Shown in pieces: positions 23,983 to 33,362 of a DNA stretch of 64,000 bases; position 1 is the stretch's first letter, and every line of letters begins with the position of its first letter. The position numbers and the translations under genes were made by a program. This stretch comes from JAZLIT01 sp045617525. GTDB taxonomy: Bacteria > Bacillota > Bacilli > Bacillales_A > Planococcaceae. The notes beneath the pieces are model-generated. The model worked only from the letters and a program-made list of their open reading frames with translations, made no database searches and had not been told where the DNA came from. The stretch is taken from assembly GCA_045617525.1 (NCBI GenBank), contig JAZLIT010000062.1:1-64000 (forward strand). The letters are read 5' to 3'.

Positions 23983-24017
23983 AAAATAAAAAAAGAGTCG
24001 AAAGTACGACTCTTTTT
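23983..24017 (-). terminator. strong intrinsic terminator directly before sigD
   Basis: A perfect 11-bp stem AAAAAGAGTCG / CGACTCTTTTT (24017-24007 with 24000-23990) with a 6-nt loop, followed on the minus strand by TTTATTT. It begins 8 bp after the stop of the preceding membrane-protein gene, at the 3' end of the fla/che operon. Confidence 0.9.
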
Positions 24018-24025
24018 GAATCTAT

Positions 24026-24406
24026 TTAGGAATTATTAATTATTGGCTCCTCTTTACTTAGCATTGTTCTTACAACCTGCGCAATATCCTCTGTACTTTC
24101 ATCCGAAAACTCAACAGTAGATGTTGAAGGCTTTGAAAGCACATCATTTCCAGGATGAATTGCGGATGATGTTTGCTCTGCGTCGCTCGATACAACTAAT
24201 TCGGACATTTTAGGTGTATATAAAATATAATATAATATGCCCCTTAAACCATATGCACCGACAAAACCAACGAACGCCCACAGTAATGCTATACCCATCG
24301 TAGGTAATGGCATGATAACAGCACTTGCGTTAACTAGCATAATTAAAAAACTAATCGTGAATGCAAATAAAGCAGCCCAGCAATTATACAAAAATGATCC
24401 ATACAT
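24026..24406 (-). CDS. hypothetical two-helix membrane protein between cheD and sigD
   Basis: A 126-residue protein I do not recognise. Two membrane helices at about 7-30 and 36-62 are joined by a short loop (M-P-L-P-T-M-G), the second containing G-F-V-G-A-Y-G-L-R-G. They are followed by a cytoplasmic, Ser/Thr- and acid-rich tail ending in a short amphipathic helix E-D-I-A-Q-V-V-R-T-M-L-S-K-E. B. subtilis has no gene at this place. It overlaps the cheD stop by one base (ATG within TAATG-type junction), so it is translated with the chemotaxis genes, and it is the last gene before the fla/che terminator. A role in motility or chemotaxis is inferred from position alone. Confidence 0.75.
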   Translation of the reverse strand: MYGSFLYNCWAALFAFTISFLIMLVNASAVIMPLPTMGIALLWAFVGFVGAYGLRGILYYILYTPKMSELVVSSDAEQTSSAIHPGNDVLSKPSTSTVEFSDESTEDIAQVVRTMLSKEEPIINNS

Positions 24407-24909
24407 TAGATTTCACTCACTCCTTGATTTACCGTTCGAATATTTAATTTAGAGGTCTGTGGATTAAACTCAATTGTACGACCACTATTCCCCCCTGTAT
24501 CTTCAGCAACTACACGAATTCCATGCTTTCGAAGCTCGTTTTTAACCGCTTCAACATTACGCGGACCAATTCGCATCGTATCTTTATCTGATGTAAATTG
24601 AAACATTTGAGCGCCACCCGCAATTTTTGCCTTTAAGGATAATTTAGAGGCACCTTCTGCTTTTAATAGCTCAATAAGCGCCGCTATCCCTGTATCTGCG
24701 AATTTTGCCACATTGATTGCACCCGAACGACTTAATGTAGAATCAGGTAACATGACATGAATTAAGCCAGCTACATGCTTGAGTTCATCGTATAAAACAA
24801 CACCCACACAAGAACCTAAACCAGAAGTTCGAATTATATTCGGAACTTTAACTACATTCATTTGTGCTATGCCAACTTTTATTATTTGGTTTGAATTCGT
24901 TAGGATCAT
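24406..24909 (-). CDS. cheD: chemoreceptor glutamine deamidase CheD
   Basis: CheD deamidates specific glutamines of chemoreceptors and binds CheC, increasing its phosphatase activity; free CheD activates receptors. The 167-residue protein carries the catalytic Cys in T-S-G-L-G-S-C-V-G-V (Cys34), the His in G-L-I-H-V-M-L-P (His51) and K-A-K-I-A-G-G-A-Q-M-F. It overlaps cheC by one base (TAATG), fitting the CheC-CheD complex. Confidence 0.96.
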   Translation of the reverse strand: MILTNSNQIIKVGIAQMNVVKVPNIIRTSGLGSCVGVVLYDELKHVAGLIHVMLPDSTLSRSGAINVAKFADTGIAALIELLKAEGASKLSLKAKIAGGAQMFQFTSDKDTMRIGPRNVEAVKNELRKHGIRVVAEDTGGNSGRTIEFNPQTSKLNIRTVNQGVSEI

Positions 24910-25544
24910 TAAGTAGTTACCCCCAACGCTTTAAAAATCGCGTCGAAGGAGCCAGGATCAGGCAATAAGAAGAAGTGGCCATGAACCTGTCCTACATAAT
25001 CGCTTAATTCATCAAAGATGGTCGTGTTAATCACAATAACATGATCACTTACTTGAGATAATTCAATCAAACCAATACTAATAATCGCACCAAACATATC
25101 TATACTTAGCCCTGGAACAGTTGGATATAATTTTAACCCTGTGAAATCAGAAAGTGCAGATAAATAAGAACCCGATAAAATATTGCCCAACTCTTGCATT
25201 GCAGATAAGCCTAATTCCGAAAATGGAGGCTGATTAAAATCAAAGGTCGGGTCATGGATTAAATGACGAATAAATTGATTTGCTTGCGTGGTTGGAAGTG
25301 TAAAAAACATACTCCCCAAGACATCCCCTTCAATACGAAGGAATATACCAACCACTACATTTTCCGCCCCACCCGAAATTTCCATCATTTCATCAAACGT
25401 CACCATTTCTACATTTGGGACATGCATATCGATTTTCGTATTAAGTAACGCTGATAGAGCTGTTGCCGCATGTGCCGCCCCAATATTGCCGATTTCTTTT
25501 AGTACATCTAATTGAATCGACGTAATTTTATCATTATAGTTCAA
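24909..25544 (-). CDS. cheC: CheY-P phosphatase CheC
   Basis: Dephosphorylates CheY-P and works with CheD in Bacillus-type adaptation. The 211-residue protein is a pseudo-duplicate with two active-site helices: D13-x3-E17-x2-N20 followed by Pro43, and a second S-A-M-Q-E-L-G-N copy later. Both keep the E and N needed for catalysis. It lies 64 bp after cheW, with a hairpin in the gap, and is coupled to cheD. Confidence 0.95.
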   Translation of the reverse strand: MNYNDKITSIQLDVLKEIGNIGAAHAATALSALLNTKIDMHVPNVEMVTFDEMMEISGGAENVVVGIFLRIEGDVLGSMFFTLPTTQANQFIRHLIHDPTFDFNQPPFSELGLSAMQELGNILSGSYLSALSDFTGLKLYPTVPGLSIDMFGAIISIGLIELSQVSDHVIVINTTIFDELSDYVGQVHGHFFLLPDPGSFDAIFKALGVTT

Positions 25545-25565
25545 TACAATCCCTACTTTAATAGA

Positions 25566-25598
25566 TTCTAGGCGAACTATTAAATTGCTCGCCTAGAA
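25566..25598 (-). other. intra-operon hairpin between cheW and cheC
   Basis: TTCTAGGCGA and its exact reverse complement (25566-25575 and 25589-25598) form a 10-bp stem with a 13-nt loop and no U-run. It is more like an mRNA processing or stabilising structure than a terminator. It sits 11 bp after the cheW stop. Confidence 0.6.
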
Positions 25599-25608
25599 AA
25601 TTAGTCGT

Positions 25609-26055
25609 TTAGTCTAATGGATTAAGTACTTTTTCAAGGTGCAATAAAATCAATAAGCGATTATCTAATTTTGCTACACCCGAAATGAATTCTTCTTCTA
25701 AAGAACCAGCTACTTCTGGCTGCTGTTCAATCGATTCAATTGAAATATCAAGCACATCATTTGCAGAATCTACGACAAATCCTACTTCCATGTTTTCCAA
25801 AGTAACAATGATAATACGTGTAGTGTCTACATTTCCTGAGATAGGTAGATTAAAACGGTCACGTAAATCAATAATTGGCGTCACTACACCGCGTAGGTTA
25901 ATAACACCTTTCACAAAATCAGGTGTTTTCGGTACGCGTGTAATATGCATCATTTTTTCAATGCCTTGAACATGAGATACAGGAATTACGTACTCTTTAT
26001 CTGCTAATTGAAAAACGATTACCTTCATAAATTGTTGCTCTGTCGCATTTGTCAT
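25609..26055 (-). CDS. cheW: chemotaxis coupling protein CheW
   Basis: Scaffold that links CheA to chemoreceptors in the polar arrays. A 148-residue single CheW domain (two SH3-like barrels) with V-S-H-V-Q-G-I-E, the conserved R-V-P-K-T-P-D-F-V-K-G-V-I-N-L-R-G-V-V-T loop segment, and D-S-A-N-D-V-L at the second barrel. It follows cheA by 23 bp. Confidence 0.96.
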   Translation of the reverse strand: MTNATEQQFMKVIVFQLADKEYVIPVSHVQGIEKMMHITRVPKTPDFVKGVINLRGVVTPIIDLRDRFNLPISGNVDTTRIIIVTLENMEVGFVVDSANDVLDISIESIEQQPEVAGSLEEEFISGVAKLDNRLLILLHLEKVLNPLD

Positions 26056-26078
26056 CTTTTACACCTCATTTATTCGAT

Positions 26079-28148
26079 TTACTTTAAAAGCGCGTTACAG
26101 TCAACAATAAGAGCAACTTTACCGTTGCCTAAAATTGTTGCACCCGAAATCGCGAAAGTGTTCGTTAAGTAATTCCCTAAAGATTTCAGAACGATTTCTT
26201 GCTGCCCAATAAACGAATCCACTACTAAACCAGCAAGTTTTTCACCTTTACGTACAATTACTACAGAATGGAACTCATCATCTTTTAATTCCGGACGTGG
26301 AACTCCGAAGATATCATCTAAGAATATAAGTGGTACGACTTTCCCACGGAAGTCGATAACCTTTTGATTATGCGCATTTAAAATGTCTGATGTTCGGATA
26401 ATTGAAGTTTCAATAATCGATGAAAGTGGAATCGCATATGTTTCACTTTCAATTTCAACTAACATAACACTAATAATTGATAGCGTTAATGGTAATTGAA
26501 TAGAGAATACTGAACCTACATTGTACGTAGATTCAATTGAAATATTGCCGCCTAGCGATTCAATCGTCGTTTTAACAACGTCTAGTCCTACGCCACGTCC
26601 AGATATATCCGAAATGACATCAGCTGTAGAGAAACCTGAAGCTAAAATTAGCTCATTCGTTTGTTTCTCTGTTAACAATTCAGCTTGTTCAACCGTTACA
26701 ATACGCTTAGAAATTGCTTTTTCAAGCACTTTTTCACGGTTAATACCTGCACCATCATCTTCAATCTCGATAAATACGTAGTTACCACTATGATATGCAC
26801 GTAACTGTACCGTACCTTCTGCTGGCTTCCCTTTCGCACGACGAACCTCTGGAGATTCGATACCATGGTCAAGTGAATTACGGATTAAATGTACAAGCGG
26901 GTCGCCAATTTCATCAATAACGGTACGATCTAATTCTGTATCAGCACCGATGACTTCAAGGTTGATTTGTTTGTTTAAATCACGTGATAACTGACGAACC
27001 ATTTTCGGGAAACGATTAAATACAGTTTCAACAGGTACCATTCGCATTGTTAATACGATGTTTTGTAGATCTCCCATTGTACGGCTCATTCTTTCAACTG
27101 TTTCATTTAACTCTAAATGATTTACTTCAGTTGCAATCGATTGTAGGCGGCCACGGTCAATAACAAGTTCTTCAAATAAATTCATTAACACGTCTAAACG
27201 TTCGATATTCACACGAATTGTCTTACTAGACGCATGTGTAGTAGCAGTTGGCTTATTGCCATTTGCTTTCACTACTTCCTGTGTTTGCGCAACATTTTCA
27301 CCAGTTGCTACTTCTACAACTGGTGCTTGTGTAGTATCTTCTTTTTTCGAAGTACCAAATGCGGCTGTATCAATCGCTGTCACCGTAACAGTGCCAACTT
27401 CTGATACTTTTAGAATCATCTTCTGTAAATCATCTGCTGGTAATTTAGAAATATAGGCAACATAGAAATCGTTATCAAAATTTTCTGCTTCTAACTGCTC
27501 TACTGTCGGTGAAGATTTAATAACATCTCCGTTTTTTTCTAAAATTTCAAATACCATATATACACGAGCTGCTTTTAATAAGCAGTCTTCACGTAAAGAA
27601 ACAGCCACTTCATATATCTCAAAACCTTGCTCTTTTGATTGTGTAAGAACAGTCGCCTCAAAGCTATCGTACATTAGCTTCATTTCAGTTGCATTTGGAA
27701 CTCCAACAACTGTTGCAGCCACTTCAGTTGATACTCCGACTTTCGAAAATACAACTTTAGCAACTTCTTCTCCTGCATCAATTCTTTTTAATAGTTCTAC
27801 TGTACTTTGAACATCACGTTTTCCGTCTCCACCATCGGCAATATCAAAAACCATCGCTTCCAAGTGATCTACGGATTCAAAAACAACGTCCAAAATCTCA
27901 GCTGAAACTTTAATCTTTTCGTTACGAATTGCATCTAAAACGTTTTCCATTTTATGTGTTAAATCCGCTAAATCCTCGTATCCCATTGTGGCAGACATCC
28001 CTTTTAACGTATGCGCCGAACGGAAAATTTCCCCTACAATTGCTAGGTCTTCAGGATTTTTTTCTAATGCTAAAAGATGCTCGCTACATGCTTGTAGATG
28101 CTCTTTACTTTCATCAATGAACATTTCTAAATATTGATTTACTTCCAT
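26079..28148 (-). CDS. cheA: chemotaxis sensor histidine kinase CheA
   Basis: Receptor-controlled kinase that phosphorylates CheY and CheB. The 689-residue protein has the P1 Hpt domain with the phospho-acceptor His46 in S-A-H-T-L-K-G, a P2 CheY/CheB-docking domain (about 160-270), the P3 dimerisation helices, and the P4 ATPase with L-I-R-N-S-L-D-H-G (N box), D-D-G-A-G-I (G1) and G-R-G-V-G-L-D (G2). The P5 CheW-like domain forms the C-terminus. The start is the ATG at 28148; a TTG one codon upstream is also open. Preceded by GGGGTG and cheB. Confidence 0.96.
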   Translation of the reverse strand: MEVNQYLEMFIDESKEHLQACSEHLLALEKNPEDLAIVGEIFRSAHTLKGMSATMGYEDLADLTHKMENVLDAIRNEKIKVSAEILDVVFESVDHLEAMVFDIADGGDGKRDVQSTVELLKRIDAGEEVAKVVFSKVGVSTEVAATVVGVPNATEMKLMYDSFEATVLTQSKEQGFEIYEVAVSLREDCLLKAARVYMVFEILEKNGDVIKSSPTVEQLEAENFDNDFYVAYISKLPADDLQKMILKVSEVGTVTVTAIDTAAFGTSKKEDTTQAPVVEVATGENVAQTQEVVKANGNKPTATTHASSKTIRVNIERLDVLMNLFEELVIDRGRLQSIATEVNHLELNETVERMSRTMGDLQNIVLTMRMVPVETVFNRFPKMVRQLSRDLNKQINLEVIGADTELDRTVIDEIGDPLVHLIRNSLDHGIESPEVRRAKGKPAEGTVQLRAYHSGNYVFIEIEDDGAGINREKVLEKAISKRIVTVEQAELLTEKQTNELILASGFSTADVISDISGRGVGLDVVKTTIESLGGNISIESTYNVGSVFSIQLPLTLSIISVMLVEIESETYAIPLSSIIETSIIRTSDILNAHNQKVIDFRGKVVPLIFLDDIFGVPRPELKDDEFHSVVIVRKGEKLAGLVVDSFIGQQEIVLKSLGNYLTNTFAISGATILGNGKVALIVDCNALLK

Positions 28149-28162
28149 CAAAGGACACCCCT

Positions 28163-29293
28163 TTAAGGCATATATTTCATAATTGTTTTTGCAATATCAT
28201 CTACATCAGCCACTTCATCTACAAGCTGCGTTTCCAAGGCAGCTTTGGGCATTCCATATACAATACAAGTTTGTTGTGATTCTGCTATTGCCATTACGTT
28301 ACCGCTATTCTTTAGTTGAATTAAACCTTTAGAGCCGTCATAGCCCATTCCTGTCATAATGATTGCAATTTTATCAAAATCATTAAAACGACTTACACTT
28401 TCGAACAAGACATCTACACTTGGACGATGTCCGGAACGGGGTGCTTCTTCTTGATCTAAAACGATTGCATACGATGAACCAACTTTTCTTAATTTCATAT
28501 GGTAGCCACCAGGTGCAATAAATGCTGTGCCATTCTGAAGGATATCTCCATGCTCAGCTTCTTTTACACTTATTTCACTTAATTGATTCAATCGATTCGC
28601 TAATGATTTGGTAAACCCTGGCGGCATATGTTGAACAATTAAAATTGGTGCTGCAATATTCTTAGGAATCTTTGTAATTACTTCTTGGAGCGCACGCGGC
28701 CCTCCTGTGGATGTTCCAATTAAAATCACTTTTTTTGACACCGAACTCCAGTCTGGATTTTTCATTCCTAATACTGGCGGTTTCTCAATGGTAACGGAAC
28801 TTATCGTTTTAGCTTTAAGTTGCGATACCTTCGTTTCAATTGGTGACAATTTTGCGCCAATCGGTTTTTTCAATTTTGCAATTGAAACTAACGCAGCCTG
28901 TTCGACTTTATGAATTAATTCATTTTTAATTTTATGTAGGTCTAAAGAAATCGTCCCGCTTGTCTTAGCTACAAAATCTACTGCGCCATACTCCATCGCA
29001 GTTAAAGTATTGTCAGTTCCTAGCTTCGTTGTACTTGAAAGCATCACAACAGCCACCGGACAAGTTTGCATAATTTCTTTTAATGCGTCTAAACCGTTCA
29101 TCTCAGGCATTTCTACATCCATTGTTACAACGTCAGGTGCTAATTGCTGGATTTTTTTTATTGCATCTTTCCCATTTCTAGCTGTCCCAACAACTTCAAC
29201 CCTTTGATTATCTACAAAAAAGTCACTAATTAGCTTTCTCATAAAAGCAGAATCATCCACAACCAAAAGTTTGCTTTTCTTAGAGAAGTCCAA
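28163..29293 (-). CDS. cheB: chemoreceptor methylesterase/response regulator CheB
   Basis: Removes methyl groups from receptor glutamates when phosphorylated by CheA. The 376-residue protein has an N-terminal receiver (D13-D14, phospho-acceptor D59, conserved S/T in V-M-L-S-S-T), a linker of about 60 residues, and the C-terminal esterase with the catalytic Ser in G-T-S-T-G-G-P, His in V-Q-H-M-P-P-G-F and Asp in M-G-Y-D-G-S. Starts one base after the flhG stop. Confidence 0.96.
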   Translation of the reverse strand: MDFSKKSKLLVVDDSAFMRKLISDFFVDNQRVEVVGTARNGKDAIKKIQQLAPDVVTMDVEMPEMNGLDALKEIMQTCPVAVVMLSSTTKLGTDNTLTAMEYGAVDFVAKTSGTISLDLHKIKNELIHKVEQAALVSIAKLKKPIGAKLSPIETKVSQLKAKTISSVTIEKPPVLGMKNPDWSSVSKKVILIGTSTGGPRALQEVITKIPKNIAAPILIVQHMPPGFTKSLANRLNQLSEISVKEAEHGDILQNGTAFIAPGGYHMKLRKVGSSYAIVLDQEEAPRSGHRPSVDVLFESVSRFNDFDKIAIIMTGMGYDGSKGLIQLKNSGNVMAIAESQQTCIVYGMPKAALETQLVDEVADVDDIAKTIMKYMP

Positions 29294-30166
29294 TTAATCA
29301 CGCCCTTTCGAGAATATACTTCTTAACTTACCAATAAAGCCTACTTTCTCTTCAAATGCATGAATTTCAGTCGCCGTCTCCTGTATAAAACGACTTACAA
29401 TTTTTTGCATCGCTTTAGAAATCGGTGCATCTGGATATAGAATTGAGAAAGGCACTTGCTCACGCACCGATTTACGAACGGCAGGATCTTCTGGAAGTGA
29501 TCCGAGAATTGTAATTTTTTTATTTAAAAAGCGTTGCATCGCATAACTCAATCTCTGTAATGTTTCTTCGCCTTCTTCACGAGAAAACGCACGATTACAT
29601 AATAAATAAAAGTTCTTTTCTGCATCCTTCATGTGAATAAATTTCATCATTGAATAGGCATCCATTATCGATGTCGGTTCTGCAGTCGAGATTACAATAA
29701 TCTCATCTACAGATGACAACAATTCAAGCGACCAGGAAGTAGCGCCAGCACCCATATCAAATAAAATATAATCATACGTCTTTTGGAGCTGTTCAAACGC
29801 AATGATCAAATTTTGAAACATGACCGGAGACCATTCCACTAAAGATGACATTCCCGAACCACCCGAAATATAACTTAGTCCATTTGGTCCATCATAAATA
29901 ACATCTTCCAACTGAAGTTGACCTTCAAGATAGTCATTTAAACTAGATTGCACTGTTTTACCTATTAAAATATGAATATTCCCCATTCCAATATCCATAT
30001 CCAAAATAACTACCTTTTTTCCAGACTTTGCAAGAAGTGTTGCGAAATTTGCAGAGAAATTACTTTTCCCAACACCACCTTTGCCACTGACAACAGCAAT
30101 CGAACGCCCTTGAAATTCCTGGCTTTCTAGCATTTTCATACGTAATTTTTCAGCTTGATCTCTCAT
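29294..30166 (-). CDS. flhG: flagellar number regulator FlhG (YlxH), MinD-like ATPase
   Basis: ParA/MinD-type ATPase that partners FlhF and sets flagellar number and placement. The 290-residue protein has the deviant Walker A S-G-K-G-G-V-G-K-S (27-35) after a short N-terminal extension whose job in the family is to activate the FlhF GTPase, then D-M-D-I-G and F-D-M-G-A-G. The C-terminal amphipathic helix (I-G-K-L-R-S-I-F-S-K) fits a membrane-targeting sequence. It overlaps flhF by 4 bp. Confidence 0.94.
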   Translation of the reverse strand: MRDQAEKLRMKMLESQEFQGRSIAVVSGKGGVGKSNFSANFATLLAKSGKKVVILDMDIGMGNIHILIGKTVQSSLNDYLEGQLQLEDVIYDGPNGLSYISGGSGMSSLVEWSPVMFQNLIIAFEQLQKTYDYILFDMGAGATSWSLELLSSVDEIIVISTAEPTSIMDAYSMMKFIHMKDAEKNFYLLCNRAFSREEGEETLQRLSYAMQRFLNKKITILGSLPEDPAVRKSVREQVPFSILYPDAPISKAMQKIVSRFIQETATEIHAFEEKVGFIGKLRSIFSKGRD

Positions 30167-31308
30167 GTCAATTCTCCTTGAAAGAACATTTCAAATAAAC
30201 TTTCTAGCCGGGCCTGTTCGATATCCTCTGGTACTTCTTGTCCATTCGTGTAGTAAGCAAGTCCCTTATTATATTTAATCATTAAATTAAATATAGTGCC
30301 AATAGAATTTGATTCATCTACCTTAGTAAAGATAAATTTTTCGATAGGGACGTTTGAAAATTGTTCGATAATTAATTCTAGGTCTTTTTGCTTGGATGTC
30401 ATTGATAACACTAAATAGGACTCAGCACTTCCATCGAAATTAATTAGCTTCTGTAAATCCTTAACATATTTAGCCTCTTTATAATTACGCCCTGCAGTAT
30501 CGATAAAAATCAAATCTAGATGGGATAGCTTCTGCAAAGCTGCATCATAATCTTCTGCACTATAAACAATTTCAACAGGTGCCTGTAAAAGTGCAGCATA
30601 TGTTTTTAATTGCTCAATTGCTGCAATTCGGTAAGTATCTGTTGTAATAAAACCTATTTTTTTCTTTTTTTCAAGAACTGACCTTGCCGCCATTTTCGCT
30701 ATCGTAGTTGTTTTCCCTACACCAGTAGGTCCTACAACGTGAATGTACTTCTTTTCATACGATAATCCACTTATTGGGTTATCGCCAATCCGACTAACTA
30801 AATATTTTTTTGTAATATCTTTCATTTCCTCAAACGTAAGCGAAGTTGCTTTATTTTTTGAAAGGATAAAAAGCTCATCACTAATTGGTGTGATAAGCTC
30901 ATCATCTAATTCTTGCGCCTTTAAAAAATCAATGAATGATCGTAACTCATCTGAATATTGGGATTGCATAGAATCCTTTTTGATCGATTGCATGATTACT
31001 TTTAAGTCTGCAATTTCTTTTTTCAATTCTGAAGGCAATTCTACTTCAGTTGGAACTACCTGTTGAATCGGATGAATGGGTTGAATGGGTTTATTTACTT
31101 GAAATATAGGAAAAGAAGGTGCAGCAGGCTTTTTCTCAATACGATCAATGCCTGCTACTACTTCAAAATGTTTATTTTGGATTAAGCCAAAAAACTTTTT
31201 TATAGTGACTACTTTTGAATTTAAAATTACTGCATCATCACCAAGTTCTGTACGAATCTGTTTCATCGCTTCAGCAATCGTTGGTGCCTCATATTTTTTC
31301 ATTTTCAT
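30163..31308 (-). CDS. flhF: flagellar SRP-like GTPase FlhF
   Basis: SRP-family GTPase that places the flagellar basal body. The 381-residue protein has a basic N-terminal B domain (1 to about 110, proline-rich around 60-90), an N domain of helices, and the G domain with G-P-T-G-V-G-K-T (193-200), D-T-Y-R, D-T-A-G-R and a T-K-V-D-E type recognition motif. It overlaps flhA by 4 bp and flhG by 4 bp, so all three are coupled. ATG at 31308 has GGGTGGTGA seven bases upstream. Confidence 0.95.
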   Translation of the reverse strand: MKMKKYEAPTIAEAMKQIRTELGDDAVILNSKVVTIKKFFGLIQNKHFEVVAGIDRIEKKPAAPSFPIFQVNKPIQPIHPIQQVVPTEVELPSELKKEIADLKVIMQSIKKDSMQSQYSDELRSFIDFLKAQELDDELITPISDELFILSKNKATSLTFEEMKDITKKYLVSRIGDNPISGLSYEKKYIHVVGPTGVGKTTTIAKMAARSVLEKKKKIGFITTDTYRIAAIEQLKTYAALLQAPVEIVYSAEDYDAALQKLSHLDLIFIDTAGRNYKEAKYVKDLQKLINFDGSAESYLVLSMTSKQKDLELIIEQFSNVPIEKFIFTKVDESNSIGTIFNLMIKYNKGLAYYTNGQEVPEDIEQARLESLFEMFFQGELT

Positions 31309-33338
31309 TCAACATTCACCACCCCAACACTTTGTATTTCCACTGCCGCATCTAACTCGTTATAAGATAGAATCGGAATTTGCGGGAAGTATCTTTCAGT
31401 CAATTGTCTTAAATACAATCGTACGCCAGGCGAGCAAAGAATTAATGGTGATTGCTCCATAAAGGAAACGCGCTCCACTTCTTTTGCAATGGCTTCGAGT
31501 ACGAATTGCGAATCTTGCGGATCCATCGCCAAATAATTGCCATGATCCGTTTGTTGGATGCTATCTGCAATCATTTTTTCAACTTTTCCTGAGACTGTAA
31601 TTACTTTAAGTGATGGCTGACCATTCACAAACTGTGTCGTAATCTGTCGTGCCAATGCTTGGCGAACATACTCAGTCAATATATCCGGATCACTCGTTAA
31701 TTTTGCATAATCTGCTAGCGTTTCAAAAATGATTGGCAAGTTACGTATAGAAACATTCTCGCGTAATAATTTTGATAATACTTTTTGAATTTCACCAATA
31801 GATAATGGATTCGGTGTTAAATCGTCCACTAAAATACTATGCGATTCGCGTAAATGATCGATTAATTGCTTCGTCTCTTGTCGTCCAAGTAATTCATATG
31901 CATTTGTGCGAATCATTTCCGTCAAGTGGGTTGAAACAACACTTGGAGGATCTACAACGGTATATCCTAGCATTTCTGCATCCTCTTTAACAATTTCGGT
32001 AATCCATTTCGCTGGTAGACCAAACGAAGGTTCAATTGTTTCAATACCGTCAATTGAATCATCATCCCCTGGGCTCATCGCTAGGAAGTGGTCGAGTAAA
32101 AGTTCCCCTCGAGCAGCCTCATTGCCTTTAATTTTAATTCGATATTCATTCGGCTGAAGCTGAATATTATCTCGAATACGTACAACAGGGATAACGATAC
32201 CAAGCTCTAATGCTAATTGACGACGAATCATTACAACACGGTCCAATAAATCTCCACCTTGAGTTGCATCAACGAGTGGAATTAAACCATAACCAAATTC
32301 AAATTCAATCGGATCAACACTTAATAGATTGACAACATTTTCTGGACTCTTCATCGTATCCGTAGCAACTTCCTCTTCCATTTCGAGTGAATCCTCAAGG
32401 TCGACTTTTTTATCTCGATCCATTAAGAATGCACCGAGAATTAAGGCACCTGAGATTGGGAGTGTAATCCAAAGAGGAATTGGTGTGAAAATCCCTAATA
32501 GGAATATGGTAGCTCCAGCTACATATAATAATTTTGATTGAGCAAATAACTGATTTGTGATATCAGAACCTAGATTTCCATCTGAAGCAGCCCGTGTTAC
32601 CACAATACCTGTTGCTGTAGAAATTAATAGTGCTGGAATTTGTGAAACTAAACCATCCCCGACTGTTAAAATAGAGAATTTAGCCGCTGCTTCACCAAAC
32701 GTATAGCCAAGCTGCACCATTCCTATAATCATCCCGAATAAAAGGTTAATGAATACCATGATAATTGAGGCAATGGCATCCCCTTTCACGAATTTTGTGG
32801 CACCATCCATGGCACCATAGAAGTCAGCCTCTCCAGACACTTTCGCACGGCGTTCCCGTGCATCTTTTTCTGAAATCATACCTGCATTTAAATCCGCATC
32901 AATACTCATTTGCTTACCTGGCATTGCATCAAGCGTAAATCGTGCGGCAACCTCTGCTACACGCTCTGCCCCTTTAGTAATTACAATGAACTGAATAATA
33001 ACAAGTAACATGAAGATAACAAGACCAACTAATATATTACCGCCCGTCACGAAATTACCAAACGTCTCAACTACATCACCAGCATCACCAGTAGATAAAA
33101 TAGCACGTGTAGTTGATACGCTTAAACCTAAGCGGAAAAGTGTTAATAAAAGAATAATAGAAGGGAATATCGAGAAATCTAAAGCTTCCTTCATATTCAT
33201 GGCTGTTAAAAGTACAAGTAAGGCAAGCGTTATATTAATGATAATTAAAAAGCTAAGTAACCATGTCGGAAGAGGGATAATGAGCATGGCTACAATCATA
33301 ATTACTGCAGCCAAAACCCCTAAGTCACGCAAATTCAT
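31305..33338 (-). CDS. flhA: flagellar export apparatus protein FlhA
   Basis: Major membrane component of the flagellar type III export gate, coupling proton flow to export. The 677-residue length is typical. The N-terminal half has eight predicted membrane helices with the FHIPEP signature region (R-L-G-L-S-V-S-T-T-R and the cytoplasmic G-E-A-D-F-Y-G-A-M-D-G loop); the C-terminal half (from about 340) is the cytoplasmic ring that docks substrates and chaperones. It is 24 bp downstream of flhB. Confidence 0.96.
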   Translation of the reverse strand: MNLRDLGVLAAVIMIVAMLIIPLPTWLLSFLIIINITLALLVLLTAMNMKEALDFSIFPSIILLLTLFRLGLSVSTTRAILSTGDAGDVVETFGNFVTGGNILVGLVIFMLLVIIQFIVITKGAERVAEVAARFTLDAMPGKQMSIDADLNAGMISEKDARERRAKVSGEADFYGAMDGATKFVKGDAIASIIMVFINLLFGMIIGMVQLGYTFGEAAAKFSILTVGDGLVSQIPALLISTATGIVVTRAASDGNLGSDITNQLFAQSKLLYVAGATIFLLGIFTPIPLWITLPISGALILGAFLMDRDKKVDLEDSLEMEEEVATDTMKSPENVVNLLSVDPIEFEFGYGLIPLVDATQGGDLLDRVVMIRRQLALELGIVIPVVRIRDNIQLQPNEYRIKIKGNEAARGELLLDHFLAMSPGDDDSIDGIETIEPSFGLPAKWITEIVKEDAEMLGYTVVDPPSVVSTHLTEMIRTNAYELLGRQETKQLIDHLRESHSILVDDLTPNPLSIGEIQKVLSKLLRENVSIRNLPIIFETLADYAKLTSDPDILTEYVRQALARQITTQFVNGQPSLKVITVSGKVEKMIADSIQQTDHGNYLAMDPQDSQFVLEAIAKEVERVSFMEQSPLILCSPGVRLYLRQLTERYFPQIPILSYNELDAAVEIQSVGVVNVE

Positions 33339-33362
33339 TGTTTACCCTCCTGCTTTTGTGCA

